NCBI GenBank assembly: GCA_937123825.1
Contig: CAKZKQ010000478.1
Location: forward strand, 1 to 43,617
Reading direction: 5' to 3'
DNA: 43,617 nucleotides
DNA from: an uncultured Pseudomonadota bacterium
GTDB lineage: Bacteria; Myxococcota_A; Bradymonadia; Bradymonadales; GCA-2716585
Shown piece after piece: positions 23,876 to 32,683 of the stretch. The notes under the pieces were generated by a model that ran no database searches, had not been told where the DNA came from, and was given only the letters and a program-made list of their open reading frames with translations. Each line of letters begins with the position of its first letter. The first letter of the stretch is position 1. Both the position numbers and the translations under genes were made by a program.

Positions 23876-25399
23876 TCAAGGTGAAGGCGCGCCTTTCGGC
23901 GCTCGCCGTTTTGCCCTCCAAATCACCCACATCGCCCAAATCAACGCGCCCGGTCCCATGGGAGCTGGGGCGCCTCCTGTCTGTGAGCACCCCCCTTTGC
24001 CCCCCGAAGAGGCGCCGTTTGAGGCGTTTGGAGGCACTGGTTCGGCGTCTTCTTCGCCTTGGGGTGCGTCTGGTTCGGCGTGCTCGGCGTCGTCTTCGAG
24101 TTCTGGCGGCATTGCGTCGGCCGCGTCGTCTTGTGCGTCTTGTGCGTCCGGCCCTGCGTCAGGCGTGGGTGGGCGATGCGGGAAGTCGTCCCTTGGCTCG
24201 ATGGTGGCCTCGGGCAAGGGGCCAAGATCGGGGCAGGCGTCGTCGTCGGGGTCGTCGCAGGCCACCTGGAAGGTGATCTCAAAAGGGTCCTGGGTCACCG
24301 GGCCGTCGATGGTCTCCACCCCTGCGCCCAACTCCACCGTGTACCAGCCGCCTGGTTCCAGGGGCTCGTTGGGGGTCAAGCGGATCAACCGGGGCCAGGG
24401 GTCTCCCCAGCGGGTGTTGCGCTTGGTAAAGTCCACGGCCTGCTCGGGCGACTCGGTCAGCCCCCAGGAGAGCGCGGCTTGCTCATAGCGGGGCGCGGCG
24501 CCAAAGAGCAGCGTCACCCAACTGTCGGGAGAGGCTGGGTCAGCGCCCCGCAGTCGCCTGGGCAACTCTGGGTAGGCCGAGATCACCACCTGAGTCCCTT
24601 CAAACCGCCCGTGGAGCCTGGCCCACAGCGCTTGGAGGTAGCGCATGGTGGGAAAAATCTCTGCCCGCAGGCTCCCAGGCACCGACGGGTCCATGTAGTG
24701 CAGCCGCGTCCACGGCAGGCGATCCTGGCCGATCATCCCCTGGCCCCTGGCCACGTCGATCCCCACCCGGTGGTTGACGTAAAAACTCATCATCGGGCGC
24801 ACGCTGCGCAGGATCACGTCCTCCGTAATCTCTTCGCCAAGCGGCTGGTAAAGCTCCAGCAGCGTCTCCATGGGCAGATCCTGCTCGGGCTCAAACCGGA
24901 TCAACATGTCCAACGCCATAAAACCGTCCGAGGCCGGGTCGGCCTCGTCCTGCCCCCCATCGTCGTGAAACCCAACCTGGGGCAAAAAGAGCGAGTCAAA
25001 GACCTCGTCCTGCAAACCGTGGGAAGCGCAGCCCATCAAAAAGGCCACCCGCTTGCGCGACTCCAGCGTCTGCCACGGCGGCGGGTCATTGCTCTTGATC
25101 CAGGCGATGAAGTCCGCAATAAACGGCTCCCAATGCGAATGCTCGCTGTAGGCTCGGGACTTGCGCGCCAGCTCGCCGCCTTGCGGAAAATAACCCGAGT
25201 CCGTAAACGCCGCCCCAAAAAGCAGCGCATTAAAGACCTCCGGCTCCGACAAAAACGCCTTCAGTTCGCCTTGCGGCAAGTTCTCCGCCGCCCAACCCGT
25301 CACATGCACGTGGCCCCAGAGCCCATGGGCCTGGGCGGCTGCGCCAGTGCCCAGCCAGACCCCCATCATCACCGCGCCCATCGCCACATACCGCTTCAT
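23876..25399 (-). CDS. Zn-dependent phospholipase-C-like protein with MYXO-CTERM tail
   Basis: A 507-residue secreted protein. Signal MKRYVAMGAVMMGVWLGTGAAAQAHG; mature start HGLWGHVHVTGWAAENLPQ. His-rich segments EHSHWEPFIADFIAWIKS and FLMGCASHGLQDEVFDSLF are those of the zinc-dependent phospholipase C family (PF00882), where His/Asp residues bind three zinc ions. The middle (about 280-390) is beta-like (GWYTVELGAGVETIDG). The C-terminus has a Asp/Ala/Pro linker, then GGCS, a hydrophobic stretch (APMGPGALIWAMWVIW) and basic residues (RAKRRAP), the layout of MYXO-CTERM sorting tags that are processed for surface attachment. Role: perhaps lipid hydrolysis at the cell surface; inferred. Confidence 0.8.
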   Translation of the reverse strand: MKRYVAMGAVMMGVWLGTGAAAQAHGLWGHVHVTGWAAENLPQGELKAFLSEPEVFNALLFGAAFTDSGYFPQGGELARKSRAYSEHSHWEPFIADFIAWIKSNDPPPWQTLESRKRVAFLMGCASHGLQDEVFDSLFLPQVGFHDDGGQDEADPASDGFMALDMLIRFEPEQDLPMETLLELYQPLGEEITEDVILRSVRPMMSFYVNHRVGIDVARGQGMIGQDRLPWTRLHYMDPSVPGSLRAEIFPTMRYLQALWARLHGRFEGTQVVISAYPELPRRLRGADPASPDSWVTLLFGAAPRYEQAALSWGLTESPEQAVDFTKRNTRWGDPWPRLIRLTPNEPLEPGGWYTVELGAGVETIDGPVTQDPFEITFQVACDDPDDDACPDLGPLPEATIEPRDDFPHRPPTPDAGPDAQDAQDDAADAMPPELEDDAEHAEPDAPQGEEDAEPVPPNASNGASSGGKGGCSQTGGAPAPMGPGALIWAMWVIWRAKRRAPKGAPSP

Positions 25400-25533
25400 G
25401 GTCGTCTGGTCCCCATGTCTTTGTCATCATCGCCGCCCCTTCATTTGTAGCGCTTTGGTCTGGATGTCACCAGCGTCCTCTTGGTTGGCCAAACCTAATG
25501 ACCGTGTCTGCAATCAACCAGGAGGAGCTGAAG

Positions 25534-26307
25534 ATGTGGGGGACCATTGTTGGAGACATGGCCGGGGCGCCGTTTGAAGGCGGCAGGCCGATCAAGCCAG
25601 GCACGGCGCTCTTGACCCAGGGGGCGCGCTTCACCGACGACACGGTTTTGATGGTGGCCTACGCCAAAGCGCTCGCGGATGGCCAGCGCGACCTTGGTCT
25701 GGCCTATCGGCAGGCCTTCGCGCGTTACCCCAAGGCTGGCTTTGGGGGGATGTTTCGGCGCTGGGCGGTGGACCCCTCGGTGGAGTACAGCAGCTACGGC
25801 AACGGCTCGGCGATGCGTGTGGCCCCGGCAGCGTGGGTGTCCAAGACGCTCAAAGAGACGCTCGAAGAGGCGCGCCGCTCGGCCATGCCCACCCACAGCC
25901 ACCCCGAAGGCGTGCGCGGCGCCCAGGCCATCGCCGGGGCGACCTTCATGGCGCGCGATGGTGCAAACAAAGCCCAGATCAAAGACTGGGTCCAGTCGCT
26001 GGGCTACGATCTGAGCCAAGACGACCCCAGAGCCTGGACACGGCGCTGGTTTGCGACCTGCCAGGCCACGGTCCCCAACGCGGTGCGGGCCTTTTTGCAG
26101 GCCGATGGTTTTGAGCAGGCCGTGGATCTGGGCCGCCGGGCAGGTGCGGACGCAGACACCATCGCTGCCATGAGCGGGGCCATCGCCGAGGCTTTCTGGG
26201 GCGTCCCGCAGCCGCTGCGCGCGCAGGCCAGTGAGCACCTCGACGATTGGTGCCGCGAGACCATGGATGGGTTTGAAGCCCGATGGCCCCAGGTGCGCGC
26301 TGCTTGA
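25534..26307 (+). CDS. ADP-ribosylglycohydrolase-family protein
   Basis: A 257-residue protein of the DraG/ARH family. I chose ATG 25534 because CAGGAGGAG lies 6-9 bases upstream; the longer frame from 25498 would place this site inside the coding region. Family metal-binding segments are visible: GTIVGDMAGAPFEG, FTDDTVLMVAYAKAL (metal-coordinating T-D-D), SYGNGSAMRVAP, SHPEGVRGAQAIAG and ADADTIAAMSGAIAEAFWGVP. Such enzymes remove ADP-ribose from arginine of proteins or from related substrates. No ADP-ribosyltransferase gene is nearby. An inverted repeat follows the gene (26340-26371). Confidence 0.92.
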   Translation: MWGTIVGDMAGAPFEGGRPIKPGTALLTQGARFTDDTVLMVAYAKALADGQRDLGLAYRQAFARYPKAGFGGMFRRWAVDPSVEYSSYGNGSAMRVAPAAWVSKTLKETLEEARRSAMPTHSHPEGVRGAQAIAGATFMARDGANKAQIKDWVQSLGYDLSQDDPRAWTRRWFATCQATVPNAVRAFLQADGFEQAVDLGRRAGADADTIAAMSGAIAEAFWGVPQPLRAQASEHLDDWCRETMDGFEARWPQVRAA

Positions 26308-26339
26308 AGTGGCCTGCGCTTTGCCCTGGCGCAGCGCTT

Positions 26340-26371
26340 CATGCCCCGTCTGACACGGGATTTGAGGCATG
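26340..26371. terminator. Hairpin after the ADP-ribosylglycohydrolase gene
   Basis: A CATGCC/GGCATG outer stem encloses a CCCGT/ACGGG inner stem. The repeat lies 33 bases after the stop. No U-tract follows, so an RNA-stability element is as likely as a terminator. Confidence 0.4.
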
Positions 26372-26428
26372 TGGGGCTCGGACAGTGGGTGCGAGGCTGC
26401 CTCTGGCCTCAATCCATGTCCTTTGCAT

Positions 26429-26482
26429 TCTTTATACTCTCTATACTCTCTATACTCTTTATACTCTTTATATTCTTTATAC
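26429..26482. repeat. Six tandem copies of a 9-bp AT-rich unit
   Basis: Six units of TCTTTATAC (two read TCTCTATAC and one ends in T) directly abut the first BlaI-type operator; the last copy runs into it. This AT-rich block in a GC-rich genome could vary in copy number or act as an UP-like or curved element. It lies in the gene-free stretch 26308-26604. Confidence 0.85.
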
Positions 26483-26497
26483 TACACCAGTCGTAGA
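26480..26497. promoter_or_regulatory. BlaI-type operator O1
   Basis: TACTACACCAGTCGTAGA: CTAC/GTAG half-sites as in BlaI/MecI/CopY operators (TACTACA/TGTAGTA). It is repeated identically 70 bp downstream as O2, and the two flank the candidate promoter of the repressor gene. Confidence 0.7.
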
Positions 26498-26503
26498 AAC
26501 TCC

Positions 26504-26532
26504 TTGACACCCCTGGGGGCTGCGCTTTAGGT
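26504..26532 (+). promoter_or_regulatory. Candidate sigma70 promoter of the BlaI-like gene
   Basis: TTGACA (26504-26509) with a weak TTTAGG or TTAGGT -10 at 16-17 bp, placed between O1 and O2. The -10 is poor, so the call is tentative. Confidence 0.4.
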
Positions 26533-26549
26533 TTCGTGGACGCTGGTGG

Positions 26550-26567
26550 TACTACACCAGTCGTAGA
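26550..26567. promoter_or_regulatory. BlaI-type operator O2
   Basis: Identical to O1 (TACTACACCAGTCGTAGA), 38 bases before the repressor start at 26605, just downstream of the candidate promoter, where binding would block transcription. Confidence 0.7.
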
Positions 26568-26604
26568 GTGTGCACCGCAACGCGCAACCGTGGAGAACGA
26601 CGCC

Positions 26605-27006
26605 ATGTCCCCGCCCCAACCCACAGACCTGGGCCACCTTGAGATGGACATCCTGCACATCCTGTGGTCGGCCAGGGAGCCGATGTCAGTGCGGGCGGTT
26701 CAAGAGGCGCTGGGCGAGCAGCGGACGTTGGCTTATACGACGGTGATGACGGTCTTGAGCCGGCTGACGCAGCGCGGGTTGTTGACCCGCTCCAAGCAAG
26801 GCAGGGGCTTTGTGTATCAGGCCAGCGTGGCGCACGAAGAGGTGGCGCAGTCCTTTTTGTCCAAGATGCTCCAGAGCGTCTTTCGCGGCGGCCCCAGCGC
26901 CCTGGTCAGTCATCTTTTGGCCGGTCAGGACGTCGATGACGAGGAACTGGAGGCGATGGCCCGGATGCTTGAAGAGGCGCGCCGCCGTCGGGGTCAGGAG
27001 GACTGA
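26605..27006 (+). CDS. BlaI/MecI/CopY-family repressor
   Basis: A 133-residue winged-helix repressor of the penicillinase-repressor family (PF03965). ATG 26605 follows TGGAGAA. The DNA-binding half is LGHLEMDILHILWSAREPMSVRAVQEAL, then RTLAYTTVMTVLSRLTQRGLLTR, with the wing GRGFVYQAS and a dimerisation half ending in a Glu/Arg-rich helix. In relatives, a membrane M56 protease triggers cleavage of the repressor to release it from CTAC/GTAG operators. Two such operators flank its promoter, indicating autoregulation. The partner M56 gene follows three bases after its stop. Confidence 0.93.
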   Translation: MSPPQPTDLGHLEMDILHILWSAREPMSVRAVQEALGEQRTLAYTTVMTVLSRLTQRGLLTRSKQGRGFVYQASVAHEEVAQSFLSKMLQSVFRGGPSALVSHLLAGQDVDDEELEAMARMLEEARRRRGQED

Positions 27007-27009
27007 GCG

Positions 27010-28008
27010 ATGGACTGGCTGCTGAGCCTTGGGTTGCAGACGGTGATGCTCTTCTGGCTGGGGGCGGCGGCGGTGTGGTTGGCCAGATGTCTGGGGCGGC
27101 CTTCGGCGCGCGTGGAGGCGGCCTTGTGGGTGTTGCCGTGGCTTAAGCCGGGGTGGGATTTGTTGTGGATGCGCTGGGGGTTGTGGGCCCGTTGGCAGGG
27201 GTTTGAGCTTGCCGATGCGTTGCCCAACTCATCGACCTTGAGCATCAACCTTGGGCTGCCAAACCTCTTTCAGATCGTGCTCAACACGCAAGGGGCGCCG
27301 GGTGGCTTTCACCTCCCCAGTGATGTGGTGGTGTCGTGGCTTGGTCCTTGGGCCAGAGGCGGGCTTTGTGTGCTGGCGGCGGTGCTGGCGCTGATGGGGT
27401 TGTTGGCGGCGCGGGAGCAGGTTGTGCGACAGCGCTTGTGGTTGCGGCGAGCCCTTGAGGTCAGCGCGCCGGTTCAGACTTTGACTGCGCGTTTGGGGTT
27501 TTGGCGCTGGTCGGTGCCGGTGCACATTACCCCGGGCGACGCGGCGCCGATGGTGGTGGGTTTGCGGCGGCCTGTGATCTTGATGGGCGTGGGCTTGTAT
27601 CGGGCTTATTCGCCCCGGCAGTTGCGCGCGGTGCTTGGCCATGAGCTGGCCCACGTGGAGCGCTTTGACGCCGCGTTCAGGGCAGCGGCGCTGTGGTTTG
27701 GTGCGGCGATGTGGTTTGTGCCCGGCGTCCGGTGGGCGCTGCGGCAGTGGGAGGCGGCGGTGGAGCGGGCCTGTGATCAGGCCGCTGTGCGCGCCGGCGC
27801 CGACCCCCAGGCGCTGGTGGAGGCGCTGATGGTCACCGGACGACGTTGCCAACACCGGGGTCCCTGGTGGGTCCCTGGGCTTGGCGCCGGTCTGGTGGAG
27901 CGCACCCGGTCTTTGTTGGAGCCGCCAACGCGCGCCTCGCGCCTGTTGAGGTGGGTCGCGGCCGTGTTGGTGTTGATCCTCTTGCGGTTTGAATTGGGCG
28001 TTTTCTAG
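27010..28008 (+). CDS. M56-family membrane metalloprotease (BlaR1-like)
   Basis: A 332-residue membrane protease cotranscribed with the BlaI-like repressor (3-base gap). Hydrophobic segments lie at about residues 8-26, 115-135 and 310-328. The zinc motif is HELAH (about residue 211, in VLGHELAHVERFD) followed by a downstream Glu (WEAAVERACDQAAV), as in BlaR1/MecR1. Unlike BlaR1 it lacks a C-terminal penicillin-binding sensor; the chain stops shortly after the last membrane helix. It may therefore sense another envelope signal and inactivate the repressor; that is inferred from the gene pair. Confidence 0.9.
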   Translation: MDWLLSLGLQTVMLFWLGAAAVWLARCLGRPSARVEAALWVLPWLKPGWDLLWMRWGLWARWQGFELADALPNSSTLSINLGLPNLFQIVLNTQGAPGGFHLPSDVVVSWLGPWARGGLCVLAAVLALMGLLAAREQVVRQRLWLRRALEVSAPVQTLTARLGFWRWSVPVHITPGDAAPMVVGLRRPVILMGVGLYRAYSPRQLRAVLGHELAHVERFDAAFRAAALWFGAAMWFVPGVRWALRQWEAAVERACDQAAVRAGADPQALVEALMVTGRRCQHRGPWWVPGLGAGLVERTRSLLEPPTRASRLLRWVAAVLVLILLRFELGVF

Positions 28009-28110
28009 GGGTCCTCATCGTCGCCGCCGGTCTCTTGTGTCAACACAGGCCTGGCAGGGCGGTTTGACAGTGGCACCCAACGGTTTGGAGGGCAGGGTTT
28101 TACCCTTTTG

Positions 28111-28126
28111 TACTACATGTGTAGGA
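28111..28126. promoter_or_regulatory. BlaI-type operator O3 overlapping a ribosome binding site
   Basis: TACTACATGTGTAGGA, with a perfect CTACA-TG-TGTAG core (TACA-N2-TGTA is the CopY/BlaI core). Its end overlaps the AGGAGG Shine-Dalgarno of the lipoprotein starting at 28134. Binding would block transcription initiation or elongation at that gene. A TGTACT -10-like hexamer overlaps the operator, but the -35 is unclear. Confidence 0.7.
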
Positions 28127-28133
28127 GGTTTTG

Positions 28134-28550
28134 ATGCAGCAAAAGAACATTCTCTGGAACGCTTTGGTTGGGTTGCTCGTGGTGGTCTGTGTCGGGTGCG
28201 CCAGCGGCCCCAGCGCCCAGGTCCCCCGCGTCTCGCTGGCGGGCCTTGGCCCCAACTCGCCGTTGGGCCCCAACACCCAGGAGTTCATCCTGGAGGTCAA
28301 GTCGGGCGACTCGGTGCCGCTGAGCATGGGCACCGCAGGCAGCCTCTTTAGCGCCGAAGGCCTCGAAGGCTCGCTGGTGGCCAAGAGGGACATGTGGCTG
28401 TGGATGGCAAAGTCGGGCATCCAGATCAGCTTTGATGGCGTCTCCTTTGAGCCGCTCTCGGACGCCGTTCAGGGCTCTCTCGATGTGGGGACGGCCGCCA
28501 ACGAGCAGGGCGTCAGCGTCAAGGTCAAGCTCCAGGCCGATCCGCGCTGA
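28134..28550 (+). CDS. Small lipoprotein in the BlaI-like regulon
   Basis: A 138-residue lipoprotein with AGGAGG before the ATG at 28134. The signal ends in lipobox CVGC, and the mature part is a short beta-rich domain (FILEVKSGDSVPLSMG, GSLVAKRDMWLWMAKSG, ISFDGVSFEPLSD, VSVKVKL). I do not recognise a family. The start lies directly at operator O3, so it is the best candidate target, apart from the repressor itself, of the BlaI-like regulator. No beta-lactamase is encoded here; the lipoprotein may be an envelope-stress output. The 3' gap (28551-28939) has one terminator-like hairpin and no gene. Confidence 0.7.
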   Translation: MQQKNILWNALVGLLVVVCVGCASGPSAQVPRVSLAGLGPNSPLGPNTQEFILEVKSGDSVPLSMGTAGSLFSAEGLEGSLVAKRDMWLWMAKSGIQISFDGVSFEPLSDAVQGSLDVGTAANEQGVSVKVKLQADPR

Positions 28551-28684
28551 TCCCCACCTCCACTCCAAAAGATGTCCCTTTGAGCGCTCCTGCTCGCCCA
28601 TAGCCTCGCTCATCGTGGCTCCGGGCAGTGGAGCACCTGCCAGCAGCGGTGTTTTGGGGCCTCCCGGACCCGCTTTGCGCTTGG

Positions 28685-28705
28685 AAACGCCTTTTTCAGG
28701 CGTTT
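28685..28705 (+). terminator. Likely intrinsic terminator
   Basis: AAACGCC/GGCGTTT stem with a 7-base loop, followed by TGTGCATTTTTT. It is about 135 bases after the lipoprotein stop, in the gene-free region 28551-28939. Confidence 0.6.
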
Positions 28706-28939
28706 TGTGCATTTTTTGCGCTTTCCTTAAACACACTCGCCGCCAGCGGCATGACCAAACCGACACCGGACACAAAAGGCTCGATCTGGATTGGTGTGTT
28801 CTGGTTGAAAGTGGTGCTTTGGGCGGCTGCGACAAATGCCCATCATGTCGATGGGGGTGGTGACACCTCGCGCCAACGCACCACAGGAAACAAATGCTGG
28901 GACCAGATCATCTTGCCACGCGAGACATAAGGGGAAACG

Positions 28940-30316
28940 TTGAAGATGCGCACACTGCACCAATGGGGTTTGTGCCTGGTTATTTTGGGATTTTTGGGCT
29001 GTGGGGAAGACGCGCCTTCCTCCGACGACACCACCACCCAGGTGTGCACACCTGGTGAAAGCCAGGCGTGTGTCTGCACAAATGGCAACAACGGTGCGCA
29101 GGTCTGCGATGACATCGGCTCTCGGTTTGAGTCATGCATTTGCGAGGATGGGAACAACGATCCCAACAACGACGACAACAACGACGAAAACAACGACGAC
29201 AACAACGATCCCAATAACAATCCGAATAACGACCCCAACAATCAGCCCAATAACGACCCGAACAACGATCCCAACAACGATCCTGGCGACCCCGTTTGTG
29301 AGCCGTCTTGCGGGCCAGACGAAACCTGCGTGGATGGGCAATGCGTCGAGGATGACGATCTTCCGCCGGTTGAATGCCCCTCGGCCAACTTCCTGGACGT
29401 CACCGCGTTTGAAGGCCCCGGCGAAGGCTACCCCGATCCCGAATTGGAGGTGACCTGCACCGAAGACACCATGATTGTCGAGAGCAACGGCATCATCCAC
29501 TACGAGTTCGTCCCCATCACCCCCGGTGATCTTCGAGTCCGCGAGAATCGCTGGGAAGTGCCGCTGCGCCCGCAGCTCGCCCAGGAGCGCACTGACATTG
29601 CGTTGCTCGGCACCGTGGCCTTTGCCATCAACGGGATCCCCATTTTTGGACCCAACGAGGGCCCCCCCTTTGGTGACCCTGTCTACAACACCATTGTGGA
29701 CTGGTGTCTGGGACACATCGGACCCAGCGGGTACCACCTCCACGCGGTGCTTGAAGAATGCCTGGGCGGCGAAGTGGGCGCTCAAGGCCCCAGCCCCATC
29801 CTCGGCTACGCGCTCGACGGCTTCCCCATCTATGGGTCCAGAGGGTGTGTGGATGAAGACTGTCAGGAAGTCATTGAGTTCAAGAGCAGCTGGGAGCAAA
29901 CCGGAGACCCCAGCACCAACGCCTGGGACAACAACCAGTGCAACCGCCCCGAGTGCCAGCAGGCCGCCGGTGAGTACCTCGACCAGTGCAATGGCCGCGT
30001 CGGCCCCGACGGGACCTACCGCTACCACGCTACCACCACCTTCCCCTACATTCTGGGCTGCTACAGCGGTGAGATCGAGGTTGACGACGGCGGTGACGAC
30101 AACAACAACATGAATCCCCCAGACCTTCAGGCCTGCCAGGGCGAGAGCGACTGTGTGGGGGCCTGCGACGCGGGCGCTTTGGGGTGCACCTGCCATCAGG
30201 TCCCCATGGGCGATAGATTCTGTCACCCGACCTGCAACAACGACGACGATTGCGCCGGCCAGGGCATGGGCCTGACCTGCATCGCCGAAGGCGTCTGCGC
30301 TCCCGGCCGCCCGTAA
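28940..30316 (+). CDS. YHYH-domain lipoprotein with Asn/Asp linker
   Basis: A 458-residue lipoprotein; TTG at 28940 (after AAGGGG) or ATG at 28946 are both possible starts. The signal ends in lipobox FLGC. A Cys-rich segment (VCTPGESQACVC) is followed by a long linker of Asn/Asp/Pro repeats (about residues 73-116, 29156-29290). Then comes another Cys motif (CGPDETCVDGQC). The YHYH domain (about 150-390) has AFAINGIPIFGPNEG, GYHLHAVLEEC, GYALDGFPIYGSRG and YRYHATTTFPYILGCYSG, where the His pairs give the family its name. A Cys-rich end (CQGESDCVGACDAGALGC) follows. The family is widely secreted; function unknown, but the conserved His/Gly pattern suggests metal binding. Confidence 0.85.
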   Translation: MKMRTLHQWGLCLVILGFLGCGEDAPSSDDTTTQVCTPGESQACVCTNGNNGAQVCDDIGSRFESCICEDGNNDPNNDDNNDENNDDNNDPNNNPNNDPNNQPNNDPNNDPNNDPGDPVCEPSCGPDETCVDGQCVEDDDLPPVECPSANFLDVTAFEGPGEGYPDPELEVTCTEDTMIVESNGIIHYEFVPITPGDLRVRENRWEVPLRPQLAQERTDIALLGTVAFAINGIPIFGPNEGPPFGDPVYNTIVDWCLGHIGPSGYHLHAVLEECLGGEVGAQGPSPILGYALDGFPIYGSRGCVDEDCQEVIEFKSSWEQTGDPSTNAWDNNQCNRPECQQAAGEYLDQCNGRVGPDGTYRYHATTTFPYILGCYSGEIEVDDGGDDNNNMNPPDLQACQGESDCVGACDAGALGCTCHQVPMGDRFCHPTCNNDDDCAGQGMGLTCIAEGVCAPGRP

Positions 30317-30421
30317 CGTCTGCTGTGCTCTTCTCTGCCTCTCTACCCACCCTTATCCTGCGCAGAGCACACCCCTGGGTGAAGGCATCCGCTGGCCTTT
30401 TCCTGGGGGGAGTTGTGTGTG

Positions 30422-30743
30422 ATACCAAAATGGAGACGAAAGGCTTGCTTTGGGACGAGCAATAACGGATGGCAGGGGTGAGAGAAGACATATCAGTGCA
30501 GGCAGTGGCGAGGGCAGGACGGGCAGATCGAGGAGAGGCGCGCAGACGATGCATCGCATCGTTGAGCACCTGCGACGACGATATGCCTGTTCTGAACCGC
30601 CAATGCCTGTGCTGAGATGGCTGAACTCACCCCAGAGACCTTGGGATGAGCGAAGCTGTGGCAGCGCCACCGCAAGCGAGTTCCGTGGTTACTGGCGCCG
30701 TTAGGGCCGTCCCAAAATGAGTCGGACGTCTGCAATTTGGTGT
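30422..30743. repeat. Inverted-repeat-bounded element, MITE-like
   Basis: The left end (ATACCAAAATGGAGACGAAA, 30422-30441) and right end (GTCGGACGTCTGCAATTTGG, 30721-30740, continuing TGT) match the two halves of the compact hairpin at 34093-34137 with one and three mismatches. The 277-base interior has its own 9-bp inverted ends, TTTGGGACG (30449-30457) and CGTCCCAAA (30708-30716), and no convincing gene. It fits an insertion into a hairpin-type repeat, or a short mobile element with a deleted relative at 34 kb. It fills most of the gene-free 30317-30766. Confidence 0.55.
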
Positions 30744-30766
30744 GAGGGGAGGGTGTTGGTGAGGAG

Positions 30767-32683
30767 TCAACCGAGCATGTGCTCAAGGTTGTTGCGCCCC
30801 AGGTGGATTTTGAGCCCCAGCGGGGAGACTTTGAGCAGCCGCGCCATCTCTTCCAGGTCGCCGTTGGCCTCGGTGTAGGTCTTTTGGAGTTGTTCTGGGG
30901 TCAAGTCCTGGGGTCTGGGGATGCCAAAGCTGCCCATGAGCTTGATGAGGGTGGTGCGCGAGACGCTCAGGTGCTCGGCGATGCGGACCTGGTTGTAGTC
31001 GAGTTGGACAAAGAGGTTGTAGAGGTCGGCGCCGAGCTTCTCGGCCAACTCATTGGCGTAGGCTTCGAGGCTCTGGTCTTCGGGTTTGTCGGGCAGCCCT
31101 TCGGGGTCCAGCAGACGCAAGAGGGTCTTGCGGGCCATGCCGATGCGCCGCGCGATGTCGGCCTCAAAACGGCGAGCGGCGGCGGAGCTGCGCAGGCGCG
31201 CGCCGCTGGCTTTGGGGGTGGAGGTCGGGGTGGATGCCCTGAGGTTTTGGGGCAGGGCAAAGGGTGGCGGCGTGGGGACCGAGCCCATGGGGCCTGCCAT
31301 GTTGGGTTCGTAGACCGCCGGGGTGGAGCGAGGCCTGGGTCTGGGGGCCAGCGCCGCAGGCAAAAACTCCGAGGTGCCAGACGGCATCGGCATCGGGAGA
31401 ATGGAGCCTTCGGTGCTGGTGGTCATGATCAGGCCGGGGATCTGGGGGCTCTGGAAGGTGCCCGGCGAGATGTTCAGACGCACGGTCTGCTCAACGATGT
31501 TTTGCAACTCGCGGATGTTGCCTGGCCAGTCGTAGCGCAGCAGATCCATGAAGAAGGTCATGGGCATGGCCAGCCTGGAGGCGGGTTGACCGTCCCAGAG
31601 CCAGCCCAGCTCCGGATGGTGCTGGCGGCTTTGCTGCAAGAAGTGGGTGAAGAGCAGGGGCACGTCCCAGCGCCGCTGTGCCAGCGAGGGCACGTGGATG
31701 GGGTGGGCAGCCACGCGGTAGTAGAAATCCTGGCGCAGGTTCCCCGCGTGGATTTCAAAGTCGGGGTTGCGGTTGGTGGCGGCCACCAGGCGCGTGTCGA
31801 CGGTTTGCGGGCGGTGTGAGCCGACGGGGGTGACCGTGCCTTCCTGCAGGACCCTCAGGAGTTTGGCCTGGAGCGTGGTGGGCAGCTCTCCAAGCTCGTC
31901 CAAAAAGAGCGTTCCGGTGTGGGCTTCGCGAAAAACCCCGGGGTTGTCTTTGGCGGCGCCAGTGAACGACCCCTTTTTGTGCCCAAAGAGCAGGCTCTCG
32001 GCCAGATGTTCGGGCACCGCAGCGCAGTTGACGGGGACAAAGGGGCCTGGGTTGCGGCCACTCATCTCGTGGATGGCGCGCGCGACCAATTCCTTGCCGG
32101 CGCCGGTCGGCCCCAGGATCAACGCTGGTTTTTCAAAGCGGGCCACCATGCGGATGTCGTCGCGCAAGCGCCACGCAAAGGCGGTCTCGCCGATCATCCC
32201 CATGCGGTCTTCGCCGCGCGGTCGCCACGGCGACACGTCGAGCAAGAGCAGCATGCGGTTGCCCAGCGCCAGCACGGTGCCTGCGGGAAGCTGGGTGGGT
32301 CCCTGGAGCACGCGCAGCGTCACGCCTCGGGAGCCTCCCAGGTCCACGACGGCGACCTGACGGCTGGCGCCCTGAACGGGGGCCACTTCAAAGCGCTGCT
32401 CTTCGTCCAGCCAACGCAGCACCACCTGCTTGCGGCTGACATAGGGGTCTCCCATGGATGAAGAGTGGTCGCCTGCACCGGCCACGCCCACAAATTGGGG
32501 GCCCGAGCGGCCCACAATCACCGGTTTTCCGTTGGGAAAGGTGCCGGGAGGGGTCACCGCGCCAACTTTGGACAAGTCCCCGTGGAAGAGGATCATCAAT
32601 CGGGGGTAGCGGTGCTGCCCGTGGTGCATCAGCGGCCGCTGGGCGGTCGCCTGAGCGGGGTCGGTATTGAGCGTCTTATCCAT
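30767..32683 (-). CDS. FHA-domain sigma54-dependent activator
   Basis: A 638-residue enhancer-binding protein without a receiver domain. N-terminal FHA-like domain (about residues 30-140; [38 protein letters not shown]), in which phospho-Thr binding would transmit a Ser/Thr kinase signal. The AAA+ domain (about 155-400) has Walker [15 protein letters not shown] in place of GAFTGA, Walker [13 protein letters not shown] and [13 protein letters not shown] Pro-rich linker of about 90 residues follows, then an atypical C-terminal region with two HTH-like segments ([21 protein letters not shown] and [18 protein letters not shown]). FHA-EBPs are common in Myxococcota. The start at 32683 is the first ATG; an upstream GTG is possible. 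No target is adjacent. Confidence 0.9.
   Translation of the reverse strand: MDKTLNTDPAQATAQRPLMHHGQHRYPRLMILFHGDLSKVGAVTPPGTFPNGKPVIVGRSGPQFVGVAGAGDHSSSMGDPYVSRKQVVLRWLDEEQRFEVAPVQGASRQVAVVDLGGSRGVTLRVLQGPTQLPAGTVLALGNRMLLLLDVSPWRPRGEDRMGMIGETAFAWRLRDDIRMVARFEKPALILGPTGAGKELVARAIHEMSGRNPGPFVPVNCAAVPEHLAESLLFGHKKGSFTGAAKDNPGVFREAHTGTLFLDELGELPTTLQAKLLRVLQEGTVTPVGSHRPQTVDTRLVAATNRNPDFEIHAGNLRQDFYYRVAAHPIHVPSLAQRRWDVPLLFTHFLQQSRQHHPELGWLWDGQPASRLAMPMTFFMDLLRYDWPGNIRELQNIVEQTVRLNISPGTFQSPQIPGLIMTTSTEGSILPMPMPSGTSEFLPAALAPRPRPRSTPAVYEPNMAGPMGSVPTPPPFALPQNLRASTPTSTPKASGARLRSSAAARRFEADIARRIGMARKTLLRLLDPEGLPDKPEDQSLEAYANELAEKLGADLYNLFVQLDYNQVRIAEHLSVSRTTLIKLMGSFGIPRPQDLTPEQLQKTYTEANGDLEEMARLLKVSPLGLKIHLGRNNLEHMLG

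Noticed and set aside
30353..30786. Short frames on both strands inside the repeat element, considered as transposase remnants
   Set aside because: No transposase motif (DDE or HUH) is visible and the frames do not agree on a protein.
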